From Amycolatopsis balhimycina FH 1894 (lineage in GTDB: Bacteria; Actinomycetota; Actinomycetes; Mycobacteriales; Pseudonocardiaceae), in the NCBI RefSeq assembly GCF_000384295.1, contig NZ_KB913037.1, positions 7,007,533 through 7,071,532 of the forward strand: a stretch of 64,000 nt of DNA. The letters are read 5' to 3'. Position numbers and translations under genes: made by a program. Shown one piece after another: positions 34,954-43,408 of this stretch. The notes under the pieces were generated by a model. It did not search any database and was not told the DNA's origin. It saw only the letters and a list, made by a program, of their open reading frames with translations. The stretch's first letter is position 1. Every line of letters starts with the position of its first letter.

Positions 34954-35433
34954 ATGTTCGCCGTTCCGGACAACACCCTGCTGCGTCCCGAGAACCCCGC
35001 GCTGCGCCACCCCGTGCGCGTCGCGCTGGAGGTCGCCGCCGACCGCGACCGCTGGCGCCACCTGCTGCGTTACGACCCCGAAGAGCGCTTCGCGACGCTC
35101 GTGTCGAAGGACGAGCAGCAGGAGGTGTGGCTGATGGGCTGGCTGCCCGGCCAGCGCACCGACCTGCACGACCACGCGTTCGCCAGCGGCGCGTTCACCG
35201 TGGTCAGCGGGCACCTCACCGAGGCCGTCGCGCGCCGGGCGCCGGGCGGCCGCGCGGTCACCGAACTGCACGCGCTCTCCGCGGGGCAGTCGCGGGTCTT
35301 CGGGCCGGGGTACGTGCACGAGGTGCGCAACGAGGGCCCGGACCCGGCGGTCTCGGTCCACGTCTACCGCGACGCGGGCCGCGCGATGCGTCCCTACCAC
35401 CTGGACGCCCTGGGCGGCCCGGTCCTGGACTGA
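34954..35433 (+). CDS. Cysteine dioxygenase-type cupin protein
   Basis: 159 residues from ATG 34954 (GTGAGGA nine bases upstream). Single cupin domain of the CDO type I family with iron ligands H72 and H74 in RTDLHDHAFASGAFTVV and H122 in FGPGYVHEVRNEGPDPAVSV. Family members oxidise cysteine to cysteine sulfinate, though bacterial members also use 3-mercaptopropionate. The polycysteine leader 49 bases upstream supports a link to cysteine or sulfur metabolism. Monocistronic, convergent with the asparaginase gene, with an interrupted type D palindrome between them. Confidence 0.85.
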   Translation: MFAVPDNTLLRPENPALRHPVRVALEVAADRDRWRHLLRYDPEERFATLVSKDEQQEVWLMGWLPGQRTDLHDHAFASGAFTVVSGHLTEAVARRAPGGRAVTELHALSAGQSRVFGPGYVHEVRNEGPDPAVSVHVYRDAGRAMRPYHLDALGGPVLD

Positions 35434-35440
35434 CCGGCGC

Positions 35441-35554
35441 AAGTCCGTGAATGGCACATTCACGGTCCATCCATGCCCCCACCACCACCCTCAACGGAGG
35501 CGCTGACGCGCCGCAGCGTCAATTCAAGTCCCTCGATGTGCCATTCACGGACTT
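35441..35554. repeat. Palindromic repeat type D, interrupted copy
   Basis: Outer arms AAGTCCGTGAATGGCACAT (35441-35459) and the exact complement 35536-35554. Inner parts of the canonical type D (44812-44868) are missing on the left side, where about 62 unrelated bases (35461-35522) stand instead. It lies between the stops of two convergent genes. Confidence 0.8.
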
Positions 35555-35562
35555 CGGCGAGG

Positions 35563-36540
35563 TCAGTCCAGGTCGCCGCGCAGACGGAACTCGCGTTCGA
35601 TGTCGGCGCGGGTCGCGCCGGTCGCCAGCAGGGTGTGGAGCAGGATGCGGGCCTTGCGCGCGTCCAGCCAGCCCGCCATCGTCGCGCCCATCGCGATCAA
35701 GCTCGACTCCGAGCCGTGGAAGCCGTACGTCGAGCGCAGCGTCGGGCCCGCTCCCGTCCGCGAAGCGACCACGACCGGCAACGACGGCGCCAGCCGCCCG
35801 ATCACGTCGGCCGTGCCTGACGACACGTGCCCCGCACCGGTGGCCGCGATCACGACCCCGCGCACGTCCGGCTGCGAAGCGACGTGCGAGAGCATCGCGC
35901 CCGAGTCGTCCAGGCCGGCTTCGACCACCGGGACCAGGCCGCCGAAGTCCACACCCGTGAGCCCCGGCAGGCGAGGCGGCGACGGGTGGAAGTAGTGCAC
36001 GGCGTTCTCGACGACCATGCCCAGCGGTCCCGAGGGCGCCGACGAGAACGCGTCGAGCCGGCTCGAGTGCGCCTTCCGCACCCAGCGCGCCGCGTGGACG
36101 TCGTCGTTGAGCGTCACCAGCACACCGCGGCCGCGGCTGCGCGGATCGGCCGCCACCGTGAGGGCGTTGCGCAGATTCGCCGGGCCGTCCGGGCTGAACA
36201 GGCCGGCGTTGCGCATCGCCCCGGTGACCACCACCGGGATCTCCGACGGCCAGCCCAGGTCGAGGAAGTACGCTGTCTCCTCGAGGGTGTCCGTGCCCTG
36301 GACGACGACGAACCCGTCGGCGTCCTGCCGCAGGCCCCACTCGAGGCAGCGCAGGAGCGTCGCGAAGTCCAGCGACGCGCTGCCGATCCCGGCCAGCGTC
36401 TCCGCCAGGACGTCCATCGGCAGGTCGCCGAGCCCGCCGAGCAGGTCGGCCGCGCCGAGCCGGGGGACAGCACCGCCGCCGGCGTCGGCCGGGGCCATCG
36501 AAATGGTGCCGCCGAGGGTGGCCACCGCGATCAAAGGCAT
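35563..36540 (-). CDS. L-asparaginase
   Basis: 325 residues from ATG 36540. Type I/II asparaginase fold: first catalytic Thr in VATLGGTISM (Thr12), second motif VVVQGTDTLEETAYFLDL (Thr-Asp), and PVVVTGAMRNAGLFSPDGP, ATGAGHVSSGTADVIGRL, VVVASRTGAGPTLRSTYGF. It hydrolyses asparagine to aspartate and ammonia. No signal peptide, so cytosolic. A methyltransferase gene starts on the same strand upstream, ending 13 bp before this ATG, so both may be in one mRNA. Confidence 0.92.
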   Translation of the reverse strand: MPLIAVATLGGTISMAPADAGGGAVPRLGAADLLGGLGDLPMDVLAETLAGIGSASLDFATLLRCLEWGLRQDADGFVVVQGTDTLEETAYFLDLGWPSEIPVVVTGAMRNAGLFSPDGPANLRNALTVAADPRSRGRGVLVTLNDDVHAARWVRKAHSSRLDAFSSAPSGPLGMVVENAVHYFHPSPPRLPGLTGVDFGGLVPVVEAGLDDSGAMLSHVASQPDVRGVVIAATGAGHVSSGTADVIGRLAPSLPVVVASRTGAGPTLRSTYGFHGSESSLIAMGATMAGWLDARKARILLHTLLATGATRADIEREFRLRGDLD

Positions 36541-36553
36541 GCGGCCACCCTAT

Positions 36554-37387
36554 TCAGCCGGCCTTGACCGCCTGGAGCGTGTAGCTCGCCGCGAGCCGCG
36601 ACGGCGTGTCCTTCAGCCGCCATTCGCCGGTGGCCTCGTCGAGCACCATCTGCCCGGGCAGCGCGTTCCACGGCACGCTGTCGTGCTCGGTGAAACCGGT
36701 TACGGCCAGCCCGTGGTCCAGCAGGGCCGTGATGATCTCGCCCAGCGAGTGGTTCCAGGAGTGGGTGACGCTGTGCTCCAGCGGCCGGTCGACGGTGACG
36801 TACGTCCCGGGGTCGTCGAAGACCAGCGGCTCGGCGTGCTCGAAGTACGAGTACCGCGGCACCGGCGGATCGTTTTCGTCGAGCGTCCCCAGCATCGGAT
36901 GGCCTTCGCGGATGAAGAGCCGTCCGCCCGGCTTCAGCAGGCCGGCGACGACCGACGCCCAGCGCGCGGCGGACGGGAGCCAGCACAGGGCGCCGATCCC
37001 GGTGTAGACCAGGTCGAACCGCTCGGCGCCCAGCACCTCGACGGCGTCGTGGACGTTCGCCTCGTGGAAGTCGATCGAAGCGCCCGCCGCCGCCGCGAAG
37101 CGCCGGGCTTCGGCCAGCGCCGCGCCCGAGAAGTCCAAGCCCGTCACGGACGCGCCGAGCCGGGACAGCGACACCGTGTCCGTGCCGATGTGGCACTGCA
37201 GGTGCACCGCGCGCAGCCCGGTGAGGTCGCCCAGGCGTGGCCGGTCGAACCGCACGACGCCGCTCAGGTGGGCCGGGTCCGCGGCGTACCGGGCGAAGTC
37301 GTAGTCCGGCGATGCCGCGTGCAGCACCGCGCGTTCGTCCCAGTTGGCCTTGTTGACGGCGAAGCCGACGGCGAACGAGTCCGTCAC
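36554..37387 (-). CDS. Class I SAM-dependent methyltransferase
   Basis: 277 residues from GTG 37387, which overlaps the stop of the VOC gene upstream (GTGA). Motif I appears as LRAVHLQCHIGTDTVSLSRL (usual G-x-G replaced by C-H-I-G-T-D, as in a known ubiquinone/menaquinone-type subgroup), then VTGLDFSGAALAEARRFA and FDLVYTGIGALCWLPSAARW, LLKPGGRLFIREGHP. Substrate unknown. It is located between the VOC and asparaginase genes on one strand. Confidence 0.82.
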   Translation of the reverse strand: MTDSFAVGFAVNKANWDERAVLHAASPDYDFARYAADPAHLSGVVRFDRPRLGDLTGLRAVHLQCHIGTDTVSLSRLGASVTGLDFSGAALAEARRFAAAAGASIDFHEANVHDAVEVLGAERFDLVYTGIGALCWLPSAARWASVVAGLLKPGGRLFIREGHPMLGTLDENDPPVPRYSYFEHAEPLVFDDPGTYVTVDRPLEHSVTHSWNHSLGEIITALLDHGLAVTGFTEHDSVPWNALPGQMVLDEATGEWRLKDTPSRLAASYTLQAVKAG

Positions 37388-37764
37388 GACGTCGCCGCAC
37401 GTTCGGCCGCGCTGCGCAGCACGCAGAACTCGTTGCCTTCGGGGTCGGCGAGCACGGCCCAGCCGGTGCCGTCGGGTTTGCGCTGGTCGTTCACCAGCGT
37501 CGCGCCGAGGCCGAGGATCCGCTCGACCTCCTCGTCGCGCGGGATGTCCGGCTGCAGGCACACGTGGAGCCGGTTCTTCACCGTCTTCGGCTCCGGTACG
37601 CGCAGGAACAGCATGTCGATCCCGCCTTCGAGCTGGATGCCGGTCTCGTCGTCGCCCGGCTGGTCCTCCTCCGGGATCGGCTTCCCGGTGACCTGGCTCC
37701 AGAACTGGCACAGCTTGTACGGGTCGGCGCAGTCGACGGAAACGTGCAGGACGGACGACGGCAT
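37384..37764 (-). CDS. VOC/glyoxalase-fold protein
   Basis: 126 residues from ATG 37764 with GAGGAG nearby. Two betaalphabetabetabeta modules of the vicinal-oxygen-chelate superfamily: VLHVSVDCADPYKLCQFWSQ, IDMLFLRVPEPKTVKNRLHV, and C-terminal GWAVLADPEGNEFCVL with the metal-ligand Glu of the second module. Closest in look to the glyoxalase-like Glyoxalase_6 group, many of which have no known function. Four-base overlap with the methyltransferase gene downstream. Confidence 0.85.
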   Translation of the reverse strand: MPSSVLHVSVDCADPYKLCQFWSQVTGKPIPEEDQPGDDETGIQLEGGIDMLFLRVPEPKTVKNRLHVCLQPDIPRDEEVERILGLGATLVNDQRKPDGTGWAVLADPEGNEFCVLRSAAERAATS

Positions 37765-37826
37765 GGCACTCCTCAAGGACGGGTGCCGCCGAGTCTGGCC
37801 GAGCCACCCGATAAGGGCGAACCGAT

Positions 37827-38567
37827 TTACGACGCCAGCGCCAGCCCCGCCGTCCGGTGCACCCGGCGGCTGTCGTCGACGACGAGGATCTCGCAGTCCG
37901 GCCGGTCGGCCGCCCACGTGATGCCCTCCGGGCCCATGGCGAACGCCGCGGTGGCCAGCGCGTCCGCGGTGACCAGGTCCCTGGCCACGACGGTGACGCT
38001 CATCAGCCCGGTCGCCGGGGCGCCGGACCGGCCGTCGAGGATGTGCGAGCCGCGCTCGTACGCCGCCGACGTCGCGATGGCGCCGTTGCGCGACTCCAGC
38101 ACCGCGCACACGGCGAGGGGCTGTTCGGGGTGGCGCACCCCGACCCGCCACGGGCGGCCGGGCTCCGGCTCGCCCGCCGTGACGACGTCGCCGCCGGCGT
38201 TGAGGCAGAACGTCGTCGCGCCTTCGGCCTTCAGCATGTCGGCGGCGCGCTGCACCGCCCAGCCCTTCACGACCGCGCACGGGTCGAGGCCGCGTCCGGG
38301 CAGCCGCGCGCGGAACGCGCCGCCGGAGAGCTGCTCGTAGTACGCGCAGAGCTCCAGCACCTCCAGGAGGTCCTCGCTCAGCTCGGCGGCCGTCAGCTCG
38401 CCGCGGTCGTAGCGGCTGACCTCACTGTCCTCTTTGAACGGGCTGAACCGGGCGTCGACGTCGCGGAACCACGCGAAGACGTCGTCGACGACCTCGGCGA
38501 AGTCACCTTCGTCACGCAGGTCGAGGGAGATCGGCAGGCCCATCACCTGTTCGACGCGGTTGGTCAT
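37827..38567 (-). CDS. apbE: FAD:protein FMN transferase (ApbE)
   Basis: 246 residues from ATG 38567. ApbE attaches FMN covalently to Thr in a D-x-[ST]-G-A-[ST] motif of partner proteins. Visible: FSPFKEDSEVSRYDRGE, GRGLDPCAVVKGWAVQRAAD (conserved D-P...K-G), FCLNAGGDVVTAGEPEPGRP and LMSVTVVARDLVTADALATA (metal ligands D/T). Its ATG overlaps the stop of the FMN-binding protein gene, which supplies the target motif. No signal peptide, so modification occurs inside the cell or the N-terminus is atypical. Confidence 0.93.
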   Translation of the reverse strand: MTNRVEQVMGLPISLDLRDEGDFAEVVDDVFAWFRDVDARFSPFKEDSEVSRYDRGELTAAELSEDLLEVLELCAYYEQLSGGAFRARLPGRGLDPCAVVKGWAVQRAADMLKAEGATTFCLNAGGDVVTAGEPEPGRPWRVGVRHPEQPLAVCAVLESRNGAIATSAAYERGSHILDGRSGAPATGLMSVTVVARDLVTADALATAAFAMGPEGITWAADRPDCEILVVDDSRRVHRTAGLALAS

Positions 38568-39064
38568 CGTTTGCCTTTCGCATCGATCGCGGCTTGCAGG
38601 GATGTCTTGTACGACTCGCTCGTCTCGGTCGCGCCGGTCACTGTGTCGATGTTCGCGCTCTGCGCCTTGATCGCTTCTTGCTGCAGCTTCGGGAGAGCGG
38701 TGAGCGACCGCCCGCCGTCCGGGGCCTGCAGCAGCGTGATGACGGCGATCCGCGAGCCGGTGAACGTCACCTGCACCTGCACGGTGCCGTACTGGCTGGA
38801 CTCGGCGCTGCCCTGCGTGGTCACCGTCTCGTCAGGAGTGTCCCGTGCGGACGGACTGTCCGAAGTAGAGGGAGCAGGCTGACCGGCCGAAGTGGACGGA
38901 GCGGCCGGTGTGGTTGTCGGAGCGGCCGAGGTGACCGGTGCGGTGACGACCGGGGGTGGCGCCTGGGCGACGGCGGCGGTGTTGTGCACTGGGCCGGGCT
39001 CGAACCGCCAGACCGCGATGAACCCGGCGATCGACAGCGCGACGACGAAAATGGTCTTCTTCAC
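38564..39064 (-). CDS. FMN-binding protein, flavinylation target
   Basis: 166 residues from GTG 39064 (AGGGGGA upstream). A single N-terminal transmembrane/signal anchor (KKTIFVVALSIAGFIAVWRF), then a Pro/Thr/Ser/Ala-rich linker (~60 residues), then a C-terminal FMN-binding domain (RsxG/NqrC type) with flavinylation motif IDTVTGATETSESYKTSL; the Thr of G-A-T is the expected FMN-phosphate attachment site. It should carry electrons on the outer face of the membrane. Located between the reductase and ApbE genes. Confidence 0.9.
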   Translation of the reverse strand: MKKTIFVVALSIAGFIAVWRFEPGPVHNTAAVAQAPPPVVTAPVTSAAPTTTPAAPSTSAGQPAPSTSDSPSARDTPDETVTTQGSAESSQYGTVQVQVTFTGSRIAVITLLQAPDGGRSLTALPKLQQEAIKAQSANIDTVTGATETSESYKTSLQAAIDAKGKR

Positions 39065-39074
39065 AGCGATCCCC

Positions 39075-40430
39075 CTAAGCCGCAAGGCTGAAGCGTTCGG
39101 CGTGGACCTGGGCGTTCGGCACCTTCAGCTCGCGCAGGCTGCGCAGCACCGCCGACGTCATCCCCGGTGGACCGCAGACGAACACGTCCCGCTCGTGCAC
39201 GTCCGGCACCATCATGTGCAGGTTGGCCGGGCCGAGCATCACACCGCGCGGGCCCACTGCCTGGTCCGGTCCGGTGAGGACACTCACGACGGCGCCGCGG
39301 GCCTTGGCCAGCCCGTTCAGCTCGGGCAGCAGTACCGCGTCGGCCTGGGAACGCACCCGGTACAGCACGACGACGTGGCCGTCGATGTCCTCCAGCAGCG
39401 CGCGGATCGGGGTGATGCCGACGCCGCCCGCCACGAGCAGCGCGTTGGGCCGCCGCTGGTGGATCGTCGTGAAGGCGCCGTACGGGCCTTCGGCGAACAC
39501 CCGGGTGCCGACCCGGAGGTTGCGCAGCCCGGCGCTGGAGTCGCCGAGGGCCTTCGCGGTCAGCCGCAGGGTGCGGCCGTCCGGCGCGGCCGAGATCGAG
39601 AAGGGGTTGGCCTGCCACCAGCGGTCCTTCGTGAGGAACCGCCACAGGAAGAACTGGCCCGCCTTGACCGGCATCTTGTCCAGGTGCTTGCCGGTCATGT
39701 AGACCGAAACGACGTCCGGGGACTCGGAAACCACCGCCGTGACGCGCAGCTGGTGACGCAGGTTCCGCCACATCGGCAGGACGACGCGCCCGGCGAGCAC
39801 GGTGGCGCCCGCCCCGAGCCAGAGCGTCCACCAGTACGCCTTCGCCTGCTCCGAGCCGGCGAACGACTGGCCCAGCGCGATCTGGTGCGTGAACGCCAGC
39901 ACGATCGCGGCGTAGGTGTAGAGGTGGATGAAGTGCCACGTCTCGTAGGCGAGCCGCTTGCGTGCGAACTTCGCCGAGGCAGCACCGACGATGAGGATCA
40001 CGGCGAAGGCGACCAGCGCCCGCAGGATCCCTTCGAGGGTGTTCGCCATCTCGACCAGTTCGTCGACGACCCCCTTGTTCGAGACCTCCGCGTAGCCCAT
40101 GGTGATGAACACCAGGTGCGCCAGCAGGGTCCAGAGGATCGTGAAGCCGGTCCAGCGGTGCCACGTGGTCAGCCGGTCCATCCCGAGCCGGCGGTCCAGC
40201 CAGGGCAGCCGGGCCACCAGCAGCAGCTGGAACGCCATCGACAGGGCGCCGTACAGCCCGGCGAGCCTGCCGATCGTGATCAGCACGTTCTGCGAGACTC
40301 CGGCCTGCACGAACAGGACGGTGACGGCGGCCACGTTGGCGCCGAGGAAGAGGAAGAGGCCGGATTTCGCGGCGATCCGGGGGCGGATCGCCGGGCGCGC
40401 GGCCTCGGCGGTCTGCGTCATGCTGCTCAC
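39075..40430 (-). CDS. Ferric reductase-like transmembrane flavocytochrome
   Basis: 451 residues from GTG 40430 (AGGGGA six bases upstream; ATG 40421 is an alternative). N-terminal six-helix heme-binding membrane domain with His in TTWHRWTGFTILWTLLAHLV and WHFIHLYTYAAIVLAFTHQI, then an FNR-like FAD domain (GQFFLWRFLTKDRWWQANPF) and a NAD(P)-binding domain (LLVAGGVGITPIRALLEDI, VFVCGPPGMTSAVL). It would move electrons from NAD(P)H across the membrane to the FMN-binding protein encoded next. First of three genes; an RR-HK pair is divergent 138 bp away. Confidence 0.9.
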   Translation of the reverse strand: MSSMTQTAEAARPAIRPRIAAKSGLFLFLGANVAAVTVLFVQAGVSQNVLITIGRLAGLYGALSMAFQLLLVARLPWLDRRLGMDRLTTWHRWTGFTILWTLLAHLVFITMGYAEVSNKGVVDELVEMANTLEGILRALVAFAVILIVGAASAKFARKRLAYETWHFIHLYTYAAIVLAFTHQIALGQSFAGSEQAKAYWWTLWLGAGATVLAGRVVLPMWRNLRHQLRVTAVVSESPDVVSVYMTGKHLDKMPVKAGQFFLWRFLTKDRWWQANPFSISAAPDGRTLRLTAKALGDSSAGLRNLRVGTRVFAEGPYGAFTTIHQRRPNALLVAGGVGITPIRALLEDIDGHVVVLYRVRSQADAVLLPELNGLAKARGAVVSVLTGPDQAVGPRGVMLGPANLHMMVPDVHERDVFVCGPPGMTSAVLRSLRELKVPNAQVHAERFSLAA

Positions 40431-40568
40431 ACGGATTCCCCTTCGGTTCGGTTCACGAAGGCCAGCCTCACCGCGCAGCCTGTGGCGAGGCTGGGTGCCC
40501 GCTGTCGGATTCCTGTCGGCCCGCCCCACCGCCTCGCCCGGTGGCCCGCCGCGGGAGAAGATGACGGG

Positions 40569-41282
40569 GTGCCGACCTCCGAACCCGTGCGCCTGCTCGT
40601 CGTCGACGACGAGCCGCACATCGCCGATCTCGTCGCGACCGTCGCCCGGTACGAAGGCTGGCAGGCGGTCACGGCCGGGTCCGGGCAGGCCGCGCTGAGC
40701 CGGGCCGCGGAGTTCGGGCCGGACATCGTCGTGCTCGACCTGATGCTGCCCGACCTCGACGGCTTCACCGTGCTCGATCGCCTGCGGGAGAACGGGAACG
40801 CGGTGCCCGTGGTCTTCCTCACGGCGAAGGACGCGACGGCCGACCGGATCGCCGGGCTCACCCGCGGGGGTGACGACTACCTCGTGAAACCGTTTTCCGT
40901 CGAGGAGCTGATGGCGCGGCTGCGGGCGGTGCTACGGCGCAGTTCGGGCGTCGCGCACCAGCCCGAAGCGCGCGGGGCCGTGCTGCGGGTCGGCGACCTG
41001 ACCCTGGACGAGGACACCCGCGAGGTCCGCCGCGGCGAGCGGCTCGCCGAGCTGACCCCGACCGAGTACGAGCTGCTGCGCTACCTGATGCGCCGCTCGC
41101 CCGCGGTGCTGACCAAGGCGCAGATCCTGGACCACGTCTGGGAGTACGACTTCGGCGGCCGGTCCAATGTGGTCGAACTGGTCATCTCGCACTTGCGCCG
41201 CAAGGTCGACGCGGGTGACGGCGAACCGCTGATCCACACCGTGCGCGGCGTCGGCTACGTCGTGCGCCCGGCCCACCGGTGA
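40569..41282 (+). CDS. OmpR-family response regulator
   Basis: 237 residues from GTG 40569. Receiver domain 7-120 with acidic pocket VVDDEPHIADL, phospho-acceptor VVLDLMLPDLDGF (Asp57) and Lys107 in DYLVKPFS. C-terminal winged helix 145-233 (ELTPTEYELLRYLMRRSPAV, IHTVRGVGYVVRP). The sensor kinase gene overlaps its stop (GTGA). Divergent from the ferric-reductase operon, which is a likely target (inference). Confidence 0.95.
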   Translation: MPTSEPVRLLVVDDEPHIADLVATVARYEGWQAVTAGSGQAALSRAAEFGPDIVVLDLMLPDLDGFTVLDRLRENGNAVPVVFLTAKDATADRIAGLTRGGDDYLVKPFSVEELMARLRAVLRRSSGVAHQPEARGAVLRVGDLTLDEDTREVRRGERLAELTPTEYELLRYLMRRSPAVLTKAQILDHVWEYDFGGRSNVVELVISHLRRKVDAGDGEPLIHTVRGVGYVVRPAHR

Positions 41283-42700
41283 AGGGCTTCTTCACCCGGT
41301 GGTACGGGGCCTGGCAGCGCACGCGGCTGGGCACCCGGATCACGCTCGGCCTCGGCGCGCTCGCGCTCGTGGTGTTCGCGGCCGTCGGCGTCACGACGGT
41401 CGGGATCATGCACGGCTACCTCGACCGGCGGCTCGACGAGCAGCTGTCCAAGAGCCAGAACACGCAGCTGCCGATGTTGCGCGAGACGCACGGCTCGCCG
41501 CAGTCGGTCTACTCCTGGTACTCGGAGCTGTACAAGGTGCAGGACGGCGTCGCGACGCCGTCTTCGGGCGGCAAGCCGCCCGAAGACGCCCAGCAGCTGG
41601 CGAAGATCGCCGCGGAGGGGCTGAACGGCGACGTCACCCGCACCCTGTACCTGCGCGGCGGCGAGCCGTACCGGGTGCGGGCGTGCCCGGTCGACACGGA
41701 TTCGGTGCTCGTGAGCGCCGCGCCGCAGCGGGATCTCGACAACACCGTCCAGCAGCTGGTCGGGGTCGAGGCTGGCGCGTTCGCGCTCGCGCTGGCCGTG
41801 CTCCTGGTTGTCGGACGGCTGGTGCTGCGCCGTGGCCTGCGACCGCTGGCGGACATGGCGGGGACAGCGCACGACATCGCCTCCCACGACCTCACGGCGA
41901 ACCCGGACCTGCCGGTGCGCGCGGCCGGCACCGGTGGCGGCGCCGAGGTCGAAGAGCTGCGGACGGCGTTCAACGTGATGCTGGCCCACATCGACACGTC
42001 GCTGGCCGCGAAGACCGAGGCGAACGAGCGGCTGCGCCGGTTCGTCGCGGACGCCTCGCACGAGCTGCGGACCCCGCTGACGTCGATCCGCGGGTACGCC
42101 GACCTCTTCCGCTACGCGGCGGCGAACGAGCCCGAGGAGCGGGAAGCGCACCTGGCGAAGATCCGCGAGGAGACGGCGCGGATGAGCGTGCTCGTCGACG
42201 ACCTCCTCCTGCTGGCCCGGCTCGACGCGCGGGCCGCCGAAACGCCGTTGCGGCCCGAGCGCACCGACCTGGCCGAGCTGGCCGGCGACGCGGCCGACGC
42301 GTTCGCCGCCGGCCGGCCCGACCATCCCCTGACGTCGGACCTGGCGGCGGCGCCGGTGGACGCCGACCCGGTGCGGCTGCGGCAGGTCCTGGACAACCTG
42401 CTGGCCAACGCGGCCGTGCACACCCCGCCCGGGACCTCGGTGCACGTCGCCGTGACGGTCGAGGGCGCCGAAGCCGTCGTCCGGGTCGCCGACACCGGGC
42501 CCGGCATCGCGCCGTCCGTTCAGGAGCGGATCTTCGACCGCTTCTTCCGCGTCGACGATTCGCGCACGCGCGGCAACGGCGGCACCGGGCTCGGGCTGTC
42601 GGTGGTCCAGTCCTTGGTGACGGCCCACGGCGGCACGGTCGGCGTCGATTCGCGGCCGGGCCGGACCGTCTTCACCGTGCGGTTGCCGCTCGTCCCGTGA
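41279..42700 (+). CDS. Sensor histidine kinase
   Basis: 473 residues from GTG 41279. Two membrane helices (ITLGLGALALVVFAAVGVTT and AGAFALALAVLLVVGRLVLR) flank an extracellular sensor of ~130 residues; then HAMP, HisKA with ADASHELRTPLTSIRGYADL (His261), and HATPase_c (VLDNLLANAAVHT, VADTGPGI, GTGLGLSVVQSLV). It resembles actinobacterial TcrY/TrcS-type kinases. Its 3' end overlaps the convergent PNPOx-like gene by 29 bp. Confidence 0.94.
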   Translation: MKGFFTRWYGAWQRTRLGTRITLGLGALALVVFAAVGVTTVGIMHGYLDRRLDEQLSKSQNTQLPMLRETHGSPQSVYSWYSELYKVQDGVATPSSGGKPPEDAQQLAKIAAEGLNGDVTRTLYLRGGEPYRVRACPVDTDSVLVSAAPQRDLDNTVQQLVGVEAGAFALALAVLLVVGRLVLRRGLRPLADMAGTAHDIASHDLTANPDLPVRAAGTGGGAEVEELRTAFNVMLAHIDTSLAAKTEANERLRRFVADASHELRTPLTSIRGYADLFRYAAANEPEEREAHLAKIREETARMSVLVDDLLLLARLDARAAETPLRPERTDLAELAGDAADAFAAGRPDHPLTSDLAAAPVDADPVRLRQVLDNLLANAAVHTPPGTSVHVAVTVEGAEAVVRVADTGPGIAPSVQERIFDRFFRVDDSRTRGNGGTGLGLSVVQSLVTAHGGTVGVDSRPGRTVFTVRLPLVP

Positions 42701-43328
42701 CGTGCGGCGGCGGCGTCCAGCCGGGGGAGAGGTCCGCTGACGGCTCGGGTGCGCCGAAGACCGTCCGCACCGGCAGCACGCCGGCCCAGGCGGTGTCCGC
42801 GCCGACGTCGTCCGGTTCGTCGTCCGGGCCCTCGGCACGCATCTTCACCGACGCCTCCGCCAGGTCCAGCGCGAGGACGCTGACCGCGGCGAACTCCTTC
42901 GCGTTGACCTCGCGCGCGTGCTCCCACGAGCCGGGCGCGAGGTGGTCGGTGAGCACCTTCAGGCCGTGCAGCTTCGCTTCGGGTTCGACGACCGGCTTCG
43001 CGGTGCCGAAGACCACGGCGCTGCGGTAGTTCATCGAGTGGTTGTTCACCGAGCGCGAGTAGACGATGCCGTCGAGGAGCGTCACCGTCACGCAGACGTC
43101 GACGTCCTGGGTCGCCGCGCGGAGGCTGGCCGCGCCGGTCGAGCCGTGCAGGTAGAGCGTGTCGCCGTCGCGGCCGTAGCCGGTCGGCAGGACCAGCGGC
43201 ACGCCGTCGCGGACGATCCCGAGGTGGCAGATCAGGCCTTCGTCCAGGACGGCGTGGAGGGCTGAGCGGTCGGTCACCGCGCGGTGCTTCTTGCGGCCGA
43301 GCGTCGTGCGGGGCGTGGGGGAGAGCAT
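42672..43328 (-). CDS. Pyridoxamine 5'-phosphate oxidase-like flavin-binding protein
   Basis: 218 residues from ATG 43328. The split-barrel fold is visible in HAVLDEGLICHLGIVRDGVP, LPTGYGRDGDTLYLHGSTGA (with Y-G-R-D-G-D-T-L-Y-L-H-G, the FMN/F420 binding segment) and SVNNHSMNYRSAVVFG. This 5-nitroimidazole/PNPOx-related clade (Pyridox_ox_2) is common in actinobacteria; the reaction is not known. It is divergent from a MocR gene, and an inverted repeat lies between the two. Tail-to-tail overlap of 29 bp with the sensor kinase gene. Confidence 0.88.
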   Translation of the reverse strand: MLSPTPRTTLGRKKHRAVTDRSALHAVLDEGLICHLGIVRDGVPLVLPTGYGRDGDTLYLHGSTGAASLRAATQDVDVCVTVTLLDGIVYSRSVNNHSMNYRSAVVFGTAKPVVEPEAKLHGLKVLTDHLAPGSWEHAREVNAKEFAAVSVLALDLAEASVKMRAEGPDDEPDDVGADTAWAGVLPVRTVFGAPEPSADLSPGWTPPPHVTGRAATAR

Positions 43329-43349
43329 GCGACCAGCGTCTCCCGCGGC

Positions 43350-43383
43350 AGTGGCCTCGGAAAACGGCCACTTCTCGTACACT
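43350..43383 (+). promoter_or_regulatory. Operator-like inverted repeat and -10 between MocR and PNPOx-like genes
   Basis: AGTGGCC (43350-43356) and GGCCACT (43366-43372) form a perfect 7-bp inverted repeat with a 9-base spacer. TACACT (43378-43383) is a likely -10 for the MocR gene, 25 bases before its GTG. MocR regulators typically bind such sites in divergent promoters and respond to PLP. Confidence 0.55.
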
Positions 43384-43408
43384 CGGGAAGTCCACTTGAG
43401 GAGGTCCC

